Assembly (NCBI RefSeq): GCF_000333035.1
Contig: NZ_BANU01000001.1
Location: 124,001-188,000 of the forward strand
Direction: 5' to 3'
DNA: 64,000 nucleotides
From: Gordonia sihwensis NBRC 108236
Lineage (GTDB): Bacteria > Actinomycetota > Actinomycetes > Mycobacteriales > Mycobacteriaceae
The notes below the pieces were generated by a model. The model was not told the DNA's origin and did no database searches. It saw nothing but the letters and a program-made list of their open reading frames with translations. Positions 17,331 through 27,446 of the stretch are shown here, one piece after another. Position numbers and translations under genes: made by a program. Every line of letters starts with the position of its first letter. The first letter of the stretch is position 1.

Positions 17331-17373
17331 ACCTCATGCCCGACCGCACCCGACAGCCATTGGAGAACCGCAG

Positions 17374-18150
17374 ATGACCGAGTACCAGACCATCCTCACC
17401 GAGACCGACGGCCGCGTCGCCGTCATCACCCTGAACCGTCCCAAGGCCCTCAACGCGCTGAACACCGAACTGATGGGCGAAGTGGTTGCGGCCGTGCGCG
17501 GCTTCGACGCGGACCCGGAGATCGGCGCCATCGTCATCACCGGCTCGGAGAAGGCCTTCGCCGCAGGCGCCGACATCAAGGAGATGCAGTCGAAGAGCTT
17601 CAGCGAGGTGGTCGGCCAGCAGTTCTTCGGCGCGTGGGACGAACTGTCGCGCACCCGCACTCCGATCATCGCGGCGGTTGCGGGCTACGCGCTCGGCGGC
17701 GGCTGCGAGTTGGCCATGCTCTGCGACATCATCATCGCCGGCGAGAACGCCAGGTTCGGTCAGCCCGAGATCAACCTCGGCGTGATCCCCGGGATCGGCG
17801 GATCGCAGCGACTCACCCGAGCAGTCGGCAAGGCCAAGGCGATGGACCTGGTCCTCACCGGGCGGCAGATGAAGGTTGACGAGGCGGAGCGGGCGGGTCT
17901 GGTGTCGCGCGTGGTTCCGACCGACGAGGTGGTCAGCACCGCTCGCGAGGTCGCGGCGACCATCGCGAGCAAGTCGTTCATCGCGGCGTCGTACGGCAAG
18001 GAAGCGGTGAACCGCGCGTTCGAGTCGAGCCTCACCGAAGGCGTCCGCGCCGAGCGGAGCCTGTTCTACTCGCTGTTCGCCACCGCCGATCAGACCGAGG
18101 GCATGGCGGCCTTCGTGGAGAAGCGGGAACCGGAATTCAAGCACCGCTGA
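17374..18150 (+). CDS. Enoyl-CoA hydratase, EchA8-like
   Basis: A 258-residue crotonase, the standard length. Oxyanion-hole parts are [12 protein letters not shown] and [15 protein letters not shown]. The catalytic glutamates fall in CELAMLCD and in [20 protein letters not shown], both of which are conserved, so hydratase activity is expected. The order [15 protein letters not shown] near residue 19 is typical of mycobacterial EchA8. It hydrates trans-2-enoyl-CoA in beta-oxidation. It lies in the same transcript as the HIBYL-CoA hydrolase; the TetR gene begins 22 bp after its stop. Confidence 0.93.
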   Translation: MTEYQTILTETDGRVAVITLNRPKALNALNTELMGEVVAAVRGFDADPEIGAIVITGSEKAFAAGADIKEMQSKSFSEVVGQQFFGAWDELSRTRTPIIAAVAGYALGGGCELAMLCDIIIAGENARFGQPEINLGVIPGIGGSQRLTRAVGKAKAMDLVLTGRQMKVDEAERAGLVSRVVPTDEVVSTAREVAATIASKSFIAASYGKEAVNRAFESSLTEGVRAERSLFYSLFATADQTEGMAAFVEKREPEFKHR

Positions 18151-18172
18151 TGCGCGAGACGGGACCGGCGTC

Positions 18173-18865
18173 GTGACGGCGGCGCGGGGGCAGGCCGGAT
18201 CGAAGAGCGACCGCACGCGCAGCGCCGTGCGTGCGGCCGCCGCGGAGTGCTTCGCGGAGTCGGGCTTTCAGGCGGCTACCACCGCCGAGATCGCCCGGCG
18301 TGCGGGAGTGTCGGAGGGCACCGTCTTCCTGCACTACTCCAGCAAACTCGGCCTGCTCACCGCCGTCACCCGGGAGTTCTACGAGGGGCTGCAGGGCCAG
18401 GCCGAGGCGGTTCTGGCGCAGGACGGCGCGACGCCGTCGGAACTGCTGCGCCGACTGGTCCACGATTGGTGTGCGGTGATGGCGACGCAGTGGGACCTGG
18501 TGCAGGTGTACATCCACACCGCCCAGGCGTTTCCCGGCACGGAGCTGGCGTCGGTCGTCATCGATTCCAACCGCCGCTACACGAGGCTGTACACCGCGGT
18601 CATCGACGACATGAAGCGGTGCGGAGAAGTGGACGCCTCGCTTCCGTCGGCGCTGGCGCGCGACATGATCTTCGGGACGCTGGAGCACAGCGCGCGCGGC
18701 CAGCGATACGCCGGGCGTCCGGTGCACACGGCAGATGTGGGACGGCAGATCGTCGATCTGCTGATCGGCGCCGGCCACGCCGACGCCCGGCGGTCGTCCG
18801 ACGACGAGAGGCTCGCTCGTATCGAGACCAAGATCGACAGGCTGCTGTCGCAGGGAGAAGTCTGA
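18173..18865 (+). CDS. TetR-family transcriptional regulator
   Basis: A 230-residue regulator. The TetR_N helix-turn-helix is at about residues 14-60: RTRSAVRAAAAECFAESGF, then TTAEIARRAGVSEGTVFLHY with the recognition helix VSEGTVFLHYSSK. A helical ligand-binding domain follows, and the C-terminus is an extra charged helix (DDERLARIETKIDRLLSQ). The start is a GTG at 18173, 22 bp after the hydratase gene. Residence inside an acyl-CoA catabolic run suggests it represses this operon and responds to an acyl-CoA, as FadR- and KstR-like TetR proteins do; that is inference. Confidence 0.9.
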   Translation: MTAARGQAGSKSDRTRSAVRAAAAECFAESGFQAATTAEIARRAGVSEGTVFLHYSSKLGLLTAVTREFYEGLQGQAEAVLAQDGATPSELLRRLVHDWCAVMATQWDLVQVYIHTAQAFPGTELASVVIDSNRRYTRLYTAVIDDMKRCGEVDASLPSALARDMIFGTLEHSARGQRYAGRPVHTADVGRQIVDLLIGAGHADARRSSDDERLARIETKIDRLLSQGEV

Positions 18866-18907
18866 GCCGACCACAGGAGGCGGTCGCGCGGAAGATACGG
18901 TGAAACG

Positions 18908-19564
18908 ATGACGGGCGCAACCGAACAGCAGTCGAGCACAGAGGCGTCGGAGACGTCACCGCACCAGGGCGGGTTCCGCGCCGACTTCGAGGTCACGACC
19001 GAACGCGGGGGACCGAGCTACGGCGAGATGGTCGAGCAGGTCCGCACGTTCATGGACAAGGTGCGGTACGCGTCGCCGACCCCCGAGTTGGCCGACGAGG
19101 TGATCGAGGACCTCAAGAAGCTCAACGCCAAGCTCGACACGACCCTCGTCGACGAGTGGACGTCACCGTCGGGGACCCGGATCGACCTGCCGTCGCGGGG
19201 CAACATCACCCTGCCGCCGTACGAGGTGCGCAACGGTGGGCCGGAGGGGGTGGACGCGGAGGTGATCTTCCGGCGGTTCCATCTCGGAGGCAACGGTGTG
19301 GCGCACGGAGGGCACGTCGCGGTCGCCTTCGACGACCTCGGTGGCATGGCTGCGGCTCTGCGAGCCGGCCGGCCGGCGCGGACCGCCTATCTGACGGTGA
19401 ACTACCGGTCACTGACTCCGTTGGAGACGCCCCTCGTGCTGCGCACCTGGGTGCACGAACACGACGGTCGCAAGAACTTCGTCCGCGGCACGCTGCATGA
19501 CGGCGACCGCCTGTGCGCGGAGATGGACGCACTCTTCATCGAGCTGAGGCCCGGTCAGGCGTAG
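18908..19564 (+). CDS. PaaI-family hotdog thioesterase
   Basis: A 218-residue protein whose C-terminal half is a hotdog fold. The GNGVAHGGHVAVAFDDLGG segment (about 131-149) forms the central helix with the HGG turn, and TAYLTVNYRSLTPL is the following strand. The N-terminal half is helical and acidic, giving a longer protein than PaaI itself (about 140 residues), as seen in actinobacterial members. It probably hydrolyses acyl-CoAs produced by the upstream hydratase run. The ATG at 18908 is 42 bp after the TetR stop. It is convergent with the reductase gene 16 bp beyond its stop. Confidence 0.85.
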   Translation: MTGATEQQSSTEASETSPHQGGFRADFEVTTERGGPSYGEMVEQVRTFMDKVRYASPTPELADEVIEDLKKLNAKLDTTLVDEWTSPSGTRIDLPSRGNITLPPYEVRNGGPEGVDAEVIFRRFHLGGNGVAHGGHVAVAFDDLGGMAAALRAGRPARTAYLTVNYRSLTPLETPLVLRTWVHEHDGRKNFVRGTLHDGDRLCAEMDALFIELRPGQA

Positions 19565-19580
19565 CCGCGACGGGTCGGGC

Positions 19581-20831
19581 TCACGCCTTCAGTTCGTGCG
19601 CCTCGACGACGAAACCCGCCGCCTGCAAGCGATCGATCAACACATCGCCCATCGCCACCGCGGGGGTCAGGACGCCGGCGCGGTCGGGGAGCCGATCACG
19701 ATCCAGAGCGAGAGCCAGCGATGCCTCGCCGAGCATCACGGCGGTCGCCTTGTATCCGGGGTCGCCGTGCGCGCGCATCTGTGAGCGATACCGGCGTCCG
19801 GTGGTCGTGGTGGTGAAGGTCTGGGTGACGAAGTTGCCCGTCTCGCGGGACTTCTCTCCGGGGCCGCTGCCGGGCTTGGGGAGCACCATGTCGAGGACCT
19901 TGCGGGTGGGCGCGAAGCTCATCGCGCCGAGGAATGCTCCGGTTCCGACGGTGACGATCCCGGCCAGTGCGGCCGACAGGCCGGGCACGCCGCCGACCGA
20001 CATCGTCTCCTGGTAGCGGAACGCGTCACCGTACGCACCGTCGAGAAGGTAGTTCGAACGACGCACCACGCGGGTGTTGTAAGACGACATGAAGAACGGT
20101 GCGAGCGTGCCCCGCAGGCTCGGGTCGACCTTCTTCGCGTCGACCGGCGTCATATCGCTGGGCTCGGAGTTGAGGCCCGCGCGCGGAGTCTCACCCGACC
20201 CGCCGGAGAGTGCCTGCGGGTTCATGATCAGGCTTCTGGTCTCCGCGTCTTTCGCCATCTCTGCGATCACCCGGACCGAGTCGACCGTTCCGCCGGAGAC
20301 GCCGCCGCGCAGCGACGTCACCACCATGGTGGTGTCGGTCATCTCGCCCGCGCCGTCTTCGGCGATCGTTCGGTGCAGCAGATACGCGCCGAGGTCGGAC
20401 GGGACCGAATCGAATCCGCAGGAATGCACGATCCGCGCGCCGGACGCGGTGGCCAGTTCGTCGGCCTTGTCGATGGAGTGCCGGACGAACGGGACCTCGC
20501 CGGTGAGGTCGACGTAGTCGGTGCCTGCGGTCGCAGCAGCGATCACGAGATTCTCGCCGTAGCGCAGGTACGGACCCACCGTGGTGCAGACCACCTGCGT
20601 ACGTGCGCACATCGCATCTAGCGACGACGGCGAGTCCGAGTCGGCCACGATCAGCGGCCAGTCGCGCGCGCGCTCGCCGAGGCGTCGTCGCACCGCGGCG
20701 AGTTTGGTCTCCGACCTCCCGGCGAGAGCGATGCGAGTGCTCGCCGGTGCATGGTCGGCGAGGTACTGGGCGGTGAGCTCACCGACGAAACCGGTGGCTC
20801 CAAACACGACGACGTCGAATTCGCGACTCAT
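19581..20831 (-). CDS. Saccharopine dehydrogenase-like NAD(P)-binding enoyl reductase family protein
   Basis: A 416-residue protein with an N-terminal Rossmann fold (VVVFGATGFVGELTAQYLA at 7-25, G-x-x-G-x-x-G) and the saccharopine-dehydrogenase-like catalytic domain. Residue patterns such as VCTTVGPYLRYGENLV and HSCGFDSVPSDLG are those of the mycobacterial trans-acting enoyl reductase family (Rv2449c and Rv2953), which acts with polyketide synthases on phthiocerol lipids. No polyketide synthase lies in this window, so here the role is probably another lipid reduction. The ATG at 20831 is preceded by intergenic sequence only. Convergent with the thioesterase, divergent from the HNH gene. Confidence 0.85.
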   Translation of the reverse strand: MSREFDVVVFGATGFVGELTAQYLADHAPASTRIALAGRSETKLAAVRRRLGERARDWPLIVADSDSPSSLDAMCARTQVVCTTVGPYLRYGENLVIAAATAGTDYVDLTGEVPFVRHSIDKADELATASGARIVHSCGFDSVPSDLGAYLLHRTIAEDGAGEMTDTTMVVTSLRGGVSGGTVDSVRVIAEMAKDAETRSLIMNPQALSGGSGETPRAGLNSEPSDMTPVDAKKVDPSLRGTLAPFFMSSYNTRVVRRSNYLLDGAYGDAFRYQETMSVGGVPGLSAALAGIVTVGTGAFLGAMSFAPTRKVLDMVLPKPGSGPGEKSRETGNFVTQTFTTTTTGRRYRSQMRAHGDPGYKATAVMLGEASLALALDRDRLPDRAGVLTPAVAMGDVLIDRLQAAGFVVEAHELKA

Positions 20832-21005
20832 GGGGTCGACCCTACTGGCATCCCGACCGCCGACACGGTATCTACACCGCCGGCACGAACCATCCGCTTG
20901 CCTGTTCGATTCATCGATCCGTTGTGTCATACCCGATTGGTAGTGTTCTGGTAGGTCAAGAAAATATGGTGTGAGCAGCTGAAACACTCGGGGGAGGTGA
21001 CAGCG

Positions 21006-22577
21006 ATGACCGATCCGTTCACTGATTCGGTCGCGACTGTCGTCGCCATTGGTGCGCTGCCGGACCGGCCCGCGGAGTTGTTGGCGTTGATCGATGCCGC
21101 GGCGGTGAAGCTCGCTGAGACCTCGCTGTCGCCGGAGACCGAACCGGACCTGTTGGCGCACACGCAGACCGCCGAACGGATTCGGCGCCGCTGGGTCGGC
21201 GTCTCCGCTGCGCTGCTGGTGGAGGTCTCCGATCGCAATGCTCACCGCACCGCCGGCTACCTGAATCCGCATCAATACCTGTCGCAAGGGCTGCGGCTGG
21301 GAACCCGGGAGGCGGGTCGGCGGTTGCGGATGGCTGAGGCGATCGGCGAGTTCTCCAACTTTCAAGGTGAAACCCTGCCTCCCCGCAAGCCCGCCACCGC
21401 CGCGTCGGTGGCGGCCGGGACTGTCGGCGCCGAACACGCTCTCGTCATCTCGGCCGTGCTGGCGAAAGTACCGGGCTGCATCTCGCCGGAAGTCAAAGCC
21501 AGTGCCGAGGCGGAGTTGGCCGAAGCGGCGGCTGGGTTGAACCCCGATGATCTGGGCAAGGTCGGTGACCGCCTGCTCGCCCATCTGGATCCGGACGGGC
21601 AGGAGAGCGATCACGTCGACCGGCAACGCCAACGCGGAATCACCATCCTCCCGCAAGACCGACAACTCATGTGCAAAGTCCGTGGCGCCATGACCCCGGA
21701 ACTACGCGCCAAGTTCGAAGTCATCCTCACCGCCTGGGCCGCGCCCGGCATGAACAATCCCACCGACCCCGACTCACCCACCGGCACCATCAACGCCGAC
21801 GGCATCGACGCCGAGGCTCTCGCCGCGGCGCGGGGCCGGGATCTGCGCAGTGCCGCCCAACGCACGCACGACGCGCTGCTGGCCCTGTGCGACTACGTTC
21901 TCGCCCACGGCGGCCTCGGAGCACCGAACCGGATACCAGCCGAACTCGTCATCACCGTCACCGACCAAGAACTCGCCGCCCACGCCGGCATCTCCCTGAC
22001 CGCCACCGGCACCCGCATCCCGATCGGCGAACTCGTCCGGCTCGCCGCCGACGCCGTCCCGCACCTGGCGGTCTTCCGCAATCACACCAGCGAAGTCCTC
22101 TACCAGGGCCGCGGGGCACGCTTCGCGAGCAAGGCGCAGCGGTTGGCGTTGTTCGCCCGCGACCGCGGCTGCACCGCCCCCGGCTGCGACCGACCCTTCG
22201 CCCAAACCCAGGCCCATCACGCACCGGACTGGATCACCCCGGGAGGGCGCACCGACATCGATGCTCTCGGCGCCGCGTGCGGGCGCCACAACCGCGCCGT
22301 CGGCACCAACCGCGGCCAATGGGAGACCACCATCCTCACCGACGGACCCGACGCCGGACGCATGGCCTGGCGACCAGCCACCACCGAACAACCCTGGCGC
22401 CTGAACCCCATCCACCACGCCGGACAAGCGCGGTGCCTGCATCCGTCAGAACGGTACCGACGAGAATCGGGCCCACCACCGGAAAGGCCTTCGGAACCCG
22501 GCGGACCCGCGAGCTACCGATTCCGGGCCCAGCCGAGCGAGAACGCCGCGAAGGGCTTCGGCGCCGCGTCGGCGTAA
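21006..22577 (+). CDS. HNH endonuclease with DUF222 domain, 13E12 repeat family
   Basis: A 523-residue protein of the 13E12/REP13E12 group. The N-terminal DUF222 helical domain spans about 50-330. The C-terminal HNH zinc-finger nuclease is at about 375-430, with the CTAPGCDRP cysteine pair, QAHHAPDW and CGRHNRAVG. These genes occur in many near-identical copies in actinobacterial genomes and behave as mobile or recombinogenic elements; the biochemical role is unsettled. The ATG at 21006 follows a strong GGGGGAGG site (8-bp gap). The last roughly 24 codons run antisense through the 3' end of the methyltransferase gene, which suggests the native stop was lost or the junction was rearranged. Confidence 0.88.
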   Translation: MTDPFTDSVATVVAIGALPDRPAELLALIDAAAVKLAETSLSPETEPDLLAHTQTAERIRRRWVGVSAALLVEVSDRNAHRTAGYLNPHQYLSQGLRLGTREAGRRLRMAEAIGEFSNFQGETLPPRKPATAASVAAGTVGAEHALVISAVLAKVPGCISPEVKASAEAELAEAAAGLNPDDLGKVGDRLLAHLDPDGQESDHVDRQRQRGITILPQDRQLMCKVRGAMTPELRAKFEVILTAWAAPGMNNPTDPDSPTGTINADGIDAEALAAARGRDLRSAAQRTHDALLALCDYVLAHGGLGAPNRIPAELVITVTDQELAAHAGISLTATGTRIPIGELVRLAADAVPHLAVFRNHTSEVLYQGRGARFASKAQRLALFARDRGCTAPGCDRPFAQTQAHHAPDWITPGGRTDIDALGAACGRHNRAVGTNRGQWETTILTDGPDAGRMAWRPATTEQPWRLNPIHHAGQARCLHPSERYRRESGPPPERPSEPGGPASYRFRAQPSENAAKGFGAASA

Positions 22578-23149
22578 AAGGAGTCGAGCGCCACGATCTC
22601 CCAGCCCGCCTCGGCCAACATTGCGGGGATGTCGCGGGTCAGGTGGCATCCTCCGCCGAGACGCTTCTGGATCGGCTCCAGCCGGCGCTGCCATCGGCGT
22701 ACGCCGGGGTCCGGAGCCCTGCCGTGCTCGAGGAAGGCGAGAATCCCGCCGGGTTTGACGACCCGTCGCAGCTCCGCGAGCGCCACGGGGAGTTCCGGAA
22801 TGGTGCACATGGTGAACGTCGACAACGCCGAGTCGAACGAATCGTCGTCGAAGGGCAGCCGCTGCCCGTCCAGACCACCCCGCTCGATCGGCACGGACGA
22901 CGCCGCGACCCGCGCGGCCCCGAGCCGCCAACCGGTATCACTCGGCTCCACCGCGGCGACACGCCTCACATCCGCCGGATACCGGCCGACGTTGAAGCCG
23001 GACCCGAAACCGATCTCCACCACATCGCGGGACAGCGGCTCGCAGGCCCGGCGCCGCAGATCGTCCATCGCGGGCATCCCGCAGGTCTTGACGATGATCC
23101 GCGGCAGCACGTGCTCGGAGTAGAAGCCCATGTGCCGACGATATTTCAT
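22514..23149 (-). CDS. Class I SAM-dependent methyltransferase
   Basis: A 211-residue methyltransferase. Motif [10 protein letters not shown] is at 44-52, the acidic post-I residue is in VAAVEPSD (about 64-71), motif II/III region is [29 protein letters not shown], and the C-terminus is a short substrate-binding part. The family overlaps with UbiE/COQ5-like and phospholipid methyltransferases; the substrate is not evident. It lies just upstream of and divergent from menD (77 bp between starts), in the place where M. tuberculosis has menC and bpoC. Its 3' end overlaps the convergent HNH gene by 64 bp. Confidence 0.85.
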   Translation of the reverse strand: MKYRRHMGFYSEHVLPRIIVKTCGMPAMDDLRRRACEPLSRDVVEIGFGSGFNVGRYPADVRRVAAVEPSDTGWRLGAARVAASSVPIERGGLDGQRLPFDDDSFDSALSTFTMCTIPELPVALAELRRVVKPGGILAFLEHGRAPDPGVRRWQRRLEPIQKRLGGGCHLTRDIPAMLAEAGWEIVALDSFYADAAPKPFAAFSLGWARNR

Positions 23150-23226
23150 GGCCGCTTCCGGAGGGCGCGGAGTCGGAGCCGACCTTCGGATCGGCTGCCT
23201 CGTCCCGGCGCATAGGGTCTATATCC

Positions 23227-24912
23227 ATGAACCCGTCCACCCTGCAGGCGCGTGTGATCGTCGACGAACTGATCCGCGGCGGTGTCACCGAGGCCGTGCT
23301 GTGCCCGGGATCGCGGAACGCGCCGCTGGCCTTCGCGCTGCATGCGGCTGACACGCAGGGCCGCCTTCGGCTCCATGTCCGCATCGACGAGCGGTCGGCC
23401 GGATACCTCGCGCTCGGATTGGCCGTGGCCTCCGGCCGCCCGGTGCCGATTGTGATGACTTCCGGCACCGCCGTCGCGAACACCGGGCCCGCCGTCTTCG
23501 AAGCGAACTACGCGCGGGTGCCGTTGGTCGTGATCAGCGCCAACCGGCCGTACGAGCTTCTGGGCTCGGGCGCCAATCAGACCATCGAGCAGTTCGGCAT
23601 GTTCGGCACCCAGGTGCGCGCAGCCATCAGCCTCGGGCTCGCGGAGGAAGATCTCGACACCAACTCCCAGTGGCGGTCGGCGGTGGGCCGGGTCCTCGCA
23701 TCTGCGCGCGGCGCGCGCACCGGCAACGCCGGGCCGGTGCAGTTCGACATCCCGCTGCGCGAGCCGCTGGTGCCCGACGCGGGGGACCTTCCGGACACCG
23801 ACCTCTCGGTCCTGGACGACGGACGTTTCGCCGGGCGCCCCGGCGACGCTCCGTGGACCCACGCGCCGGTCGGCAGGCTCGACATCCCCCTGGAGATCGA
23901 CCTCTCGCGCGACACCGTCGTGGTGTCCGGGCACGGCGCCGGAGTTCATCCCGAACTGGCAGCGCTGCCGACCGTCGCCGAGCCGACCGCGCCGAGCGCG
24001 GCGAACCCCCTGCACCCGCTCGCACTCGGCAAGCTGAGACCGAAACAGGCGATCATCTGCGGGCGCCCGACTCTGCACCGCTCCGTGTCGAGGCTGCTCG
24101 CCGATCCGTCGGTGGAGGTGTTCGCGCTGACCACCGGCCCGCGGTGGCCCGACGTGTCCGGCAACGTGGTCGCAACCGGCACCCGGGCGGCGGCCACCGG
24201 TGATCCCCGGCAGACATGGCTCGACGAGGCCGCGCGAGTCAACAACCTGGTGGAGCAGGCGGTGACGACCGAGCTCGACGCCTCACACCAGAGCACGGGT
24301 CTACACGTGGCACGGGCCGTCGCCGCCGCGATGACCCCCGGCGACACGCTCGTGGTCGGTGCGTCGAACCCGATCCGGGACATCGCGCTCGCGGGCACCG
24401 TCGCCGACGGAGTCAAGGTGATGTCCAATCGCGGGGTCGCCGGCATCGACGGAACCAACGCCACCGCGATAGGCGCGGCCCTGGCCCGCGGACGGACCGT
24501 CGCGCTGATGGGCGACCTCACGTTCATCCACGACGCCACCGGTCTCGTCATCGGCCCGGATGAGCCGCGCCCCGCCGATCTGCGCATCGTGGTCGCGAAC
24601 GACGACGGCGGCGGCATCTTCGGCCTCCTGGAACAGGGCGATCCGCGTTTCGCGCGCGACGCCTACCTCGGCGTCTACGACCGGATCTTCGGCACCCCGC
24701 ACCGCACCGACCTCGCCGCGATGTGCGCGGGATTCAACATCGGCCACCGCCGCGTGCGACTCGACGAGCTGTCCGACGCTCTCACCGGCCCCGCGCCCGA
24801 GGGCGGCATCGAAGTTCTCGAGGTGCGCACCAACCGTGACGGTCTGCGCGAACTCCACGCCCGGATCGCCGCCGGGCTCGACGCGGCACCCGACTATCCT
24901 GAGCAGTCATGA
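23227..24912 (+). CDS. menD: SEPHCHC synthase MenD
   Basis: A 561-residue thiamine-diphosphate enzyme that adds 2-oxoglutarate-derived succinic semialdehyde to isochorismate. The N-terminal [12 protein letters not shown] motif begins at residue 27. The cofactor-activating glutamate is E55 in RIDERSAGY, exactly where MenD family members have it. The ThDP pyrophosphate motif region ([12 protein letters not shown] and [11 protein letters not shown]) is near 420-465. Length is normal. DUF3592 follows with a 4-bp ATGA overlap and menG after that, a menD-DUF3592-menG unit. The menC gene, which acts after MenD, is not next to it here. Confidence 0.97.
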   Translation: MNPSTLQARVIVDELIRGGVTEAVLCPGSRNAPLAFALHAADTQGRLRLHVRIDERSAGYLALGLAVASGRPVPIVMTSGTAVANTGPAVFEANYARVPLVVISANRPYELLGSGANQTIEQFGMFGTQVRAAISLGLAEEDLDTNSQWRSAVGRVLASARGARTGNAGPVQFDIPLREPLVPDAGDLPDTDLSVLDDGRFAGRPGDAPWTHAPVGRLDIPLEIDLSRDTVVVSGHGAGVHPELAALPTVAEPTAPSAANPLHPLALGKLRPKQAIICGRPTLHRSVSRLLADPSVEVFALTTGPRWPDVSGNVVATGTRAAATGDPRQTWLDEAARVNNLVEQAVTTELDASHQSTGLHVARAVAAAMTPGDTLVVGASNPIRDIALAGTVADGVKVMSNRGVAGIDGTNATAIGAALARGRTVALMGDLTFIHDATGLVIGPDEPRPADLRIVVANDDGGGIFGLLEQGDPRFARDAYLGVYDRIFGTPHRTDLAAMCAGFNIGHRRVRLDELSDALTGPAPEGGIEVLEVRTNRDGLRELHARIAAGLDAAPDYPEQS

Positions 24913-25337
24913 CCCGGACAGTGCAGCGGCGCATTCAGATCGCGCTGGTGGCCGTCGGCGTCGTGGTGAGTCTCATCGGCGCGGTCATCATCGCCGGCGC
25001 CTACCGCAACGACTCGAAGATCGACGCCAACAAGGCCACCGCCGTCGCCGAGGTGATCTCCGCCGACCGCCTGCACGCCGCCGTCAACTTCGTGACCCCG
25101 GACGGGGTACTGCGCAACCCCAAACTAGGCCTGCTGTACCCCACGCATCTGTCCACCGGGCAGCGCATCCTCGTCGACTACGACACCACCGATCCCGACA
25201 ACCTCGCCCGGCCGGTCGGCCGCGATGCCCAGTTGTCGATCGTCCCCGCACTGTCGGTGATCGCCGCGGGCTGGGCGGTGGTGATCGTCCTCATGGTCGG
25301 GGTAGCCGAGACCGGGCGCCGCACACGCCGCGATTAG
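24909..25337 (+). CDS. DUF3592-type two-helix membrane protein
   Basis: A 142-residue protein with transmembrane helices at about residues 11-31 and 108-130 flanking an extracytoplasmic beta-rich domain ([24 protein letters not shown] onward), the DUF3592 layout. It overlaps menD by 4 bp and lies 10 bp before menG, matching M. tuberculosis Rv0556 between menD and menG. The conserved place suggests a role near menaquinone synthesis or the membrane, but no activity is known. Confidence 0.82.
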   Translation: MTRTVQRRIQIALVAVGVVVSLIGAVIIAGAYRNDSKIDANKATAVAEVISADRLHAAVNFVTPDGVLRNPKLGLLYPTHLSTGQRILVDYDTTDPDNLARPVGRDAQLSIVPALSVIAAGWAVVIVLMVGVAETGRRTRRD

Positions 25338-25347
25338 GCTGGACTCC

Positions 25348-26076
25348 ATGACAGACAGCACCGACCACGGCGCCGGAACGCGCGCGAGCCTCGAGAAGGA
25401 GCCGTCCGAGGTCGCCGAGATGTTCGACGGCGTCGCACGCCGCTACGACCTGACGAACACGGTGCTCTCATTCGGTCAGGACCGGCTCTGGCGGCGCAAC
25501 ACCCGCCGCGCGCTCGACCTGAAGCCGCGCGACGTGGTCCTGGACCTCGCCGCGGGCACCGCCGTGTCCACCGTCGAACTCGCGGCCTCGGGTGCCACGT
25601 GCATCGCCGCCGACTTCTCACTCGGCATGCTCCGAGCAGGAGCGAACCGCAAGGTGCCGAAGGTGGCCGCAGACGCGCTGCACCTGCCCTTCGCGGACGC
25701 CTCCTTCGACGCCGCGACCATCTCATTCGGTCTCCGTAACGTCAACGACGTGCCCCTGGCCCTGTCAGAACTCAATCGGGTGCTCAAGCCCGGCGGCCGG
25801 CTCGTGATCTGCGAGTTCTCCACTCCGACGCTCAAGCCCTTCCGCACGGTCTACATGGAGTACCTGATGAAGGCGCTGCCCGCCGTCGCCACGAAGGTGT
25901 CGAGCAATCCCGCCGCGTACGTCTACCTCGCCGAGTCGATTCGCGCGTGGCCGGACCAGGCCGCTCTCGCGTCGATGATCGGCGACGCCGGATTCGGCGA
26001 GGTCACCTGGCAGAACCAGACCGGCGGAATCGTAGCGATCCACCGGGGCGTGAAGAGCGCGCAACCCGCCGCGTGA
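25348..26076 (+). CDS. menG: Demethylmenaquinone methyltransferase MenG (UbiE)
   Basis: A 242-residue SAM-dependent methyltransferase that methylates demethylmenaquinone in the last ring step. The UbiE signature [17 protein letters not shown] is at 33-49. SAM motif I is DLAAGTA at 66-72 and the second UbiE signature [17 protein letters not shown] follows near 146-162. The start is the ATG at 25348, 10 bp after the DUF3592 gene. It is convergent with menJ; a GGACCGG/CCGGTCC dyad at 26082-26110 lies across the two stops but has no T-tract. Confidence 0.96.
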   Translation: MTDSTDHGAGTRASLEKEPSEVAEMFDGVARRYDLTNTVLSFGQDRLWRRNTRRALDLKPRDVVLDLAAGTAVSTVELAASGATCIAADFSLGMLRAGANRKVPKVAADALHLPFADASFDAATISFGLRNVNDVPLALSELNRVLKPGGRLVICEFSTPTLKPFRTVYMEYLMKALPAVATKVSSNPAAYVYLAESIRAWPDQAALASMIGDAGFGEVTWQNQTGGIVAIHRGVKSAQPAA

Positions 26077-26088
26077 GTCCCGGACCGG

Positions 26089-27348
26089 TCAGCTGAACGG
26101 CGGCCGGTCCTCCAGAGTCGAAGCGATGCGGCCGGCGCCGCGCCAGGCTCGGGCGATGAGATCGGCGTCGTCCGGGGTCAGTAGATTGCCCATCACGCGC
26201 ACCACCGCCGACATCAGCCGAGCCGAACGGATCCCGGGCCGGCCGAGCAGCGGCACCGTCTGCGGGACGGTCAGCAGACCCGCGGCCCGGCGCGCCGCGG
26301 CGAATGCGACACCGTACTCCGACCGCAGCAGCCCCGGCCACGCGACCGAGTAGTCGTGCTCCGACTCCAGCATGTCGACCGCCAGGGCGGCCGTCTCGAT
26401 CGCGTAGTCGATCCCCTCGCCGTTGAGCGGATTGACGCACGCGGCGGCGTCACCGATCAGCATCCAATTCGCTCCGGCCACTCCGCTCACCGCTCCGCCC
26501 ATCGGCAGGAGCGCCGAAGCGATCCGTTGCGGCGCCGACGTCAGCTGCCAGTCACCTGCCACCATCCGCGCATAGTGCTCCACCACCGGGCGCAGAGCCA
26601 TCGACGCCGGCCGGCCCGCCGTGGCCAGAGCCCCGACCCCGACGTTCACCGTTCCGTCGCCGAGCGGAAAGACCCAGCCGTAACCGGGCAGAAGCGCACC
26701 GTCCGGATCGCGGAGCTCGAGATGCGAGCCCATCCATGCGTCGCCGGACCTCCCCGAGTCGACGTACGACCGCGCGGCCACGCCATACGCGGTGTCGCGG
26801 TGCCACCGGCGCCCGAGCGACTTTCCGAGCGCCGATCGCACACCGTCCGCCACGATCACGTCCCGCACGCGGATCTGACGCCGTTCACCGTCCCGTCCCA
26901 CGGTCACCGACTCGATCCGGCCGCCGACCAGCTGCGCGCCGACGGCCTTGGCCCCGGACACCATCCGGGCGCCGCGCGAGAGCGCGAAACGGCGGATCGC
27001 GTCGTCGAGTTCGGTGCGGGCGATCGCGCTGCCGTACGCGCCGAAACGGTCGGCGGCCGGCCAGTCGACCCGCTGCCGTGCGCCCCAGCCGTTGAGCTCC
27101 AGGCCCCGGATGCGGGGACGGCCGTCGAGCAGACCGCTCATGCCGAGTCGGTGCAGGCCGGTCACCGCCCTCGGCGTCAGCCCGTCGCCGCACGTCTTGT
27201 CCCTGGGGAAGACCGCCGCGTCGAGCAGCACCACATCCGATCCGCGGGCCGCGGCATGGGCTGCGGCCGCCGCACCGGCGGGTCCGGCGCCCACCACCAG
27301 AAGGTCGGCGGAATCGGGAACGGCTTCGCCGGGCGTCGCGCTTGTCAC
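26089..27348 (-). CDS. menJ: Menaquinone beta-isoprene reductase MenJ-like geranylgeranyl reductase
   Basis: A 419-residue FAD-dependent oxidoreductase of the geranylgeranyl reductase family. The dinucleotide-binding GAGPAG is at 20-25, DKTCGDGLTPRAV (near 50-62) is the family motif, and LIGDAAACVNPLNGEGIDYAIETA is the GD motif with the FAD ribityl contact. It occupies the position of Rv0561c (MenJ), which saturates one isoprene of MK-9 to give MK-9(H2), next to grcC. Menaquinones with a saturated unit are usual in this order. It is divergent from grcC (about 100 bp) and convergent with menG. Confidence 0.92.
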   Translation of the reverse strand: MTSATPGEAVPDSADLLVVGAGPAGAAAAAHAAARGSDVVLLDAAVFPRDKTCGDGLTPRAVTGLHRLGMSGLLDGRPRIRGLELNGWGARQRVDWPAADRFGAYGSAIARTELDDAIRRFALSRGARMVSGAKAVGAQLVGGRIESVTVGRDGERRQIRVRDVIVADGVRSALGKSLGRRWHRDTAYGVAARSYVDSGRSGDAWMGSHLELRDPDGALLPGYGWVFPLGDGTVNVGVGALATAGRPASMALRPVVEHYARMVAGDWQLTSAPQRIASALLPMGGAVSGVAGANWMLIGDAAACVNPLNGEGIDYAIETAALAVDMLESEHDYSVAWPGLLRSEYGVAFAAARRAAGLLTVPQTVPLLGRPGIRSARLMSAVVRVMGNLLTPDDADLIARAWRGAGRIASTLEDRPPFS

Positions 27349-27446
27349 CCGACCAGTATGTCTGTCGCCGTGAGCAGTTACGCTTCTGGTGTCGCCGAAC
27401 GACGAATCCGCGGCGTTCGGATCACCGATGGGATTGGGCCAAACAC

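Noticed and set aside
26082..26110. GGACCGG/CCGGTCC dyad between menG and menJ as a terminator.
   Set aside because: The loop is 15 bp and there is no T-tract on either strand; it also lies partly in coding sequence.
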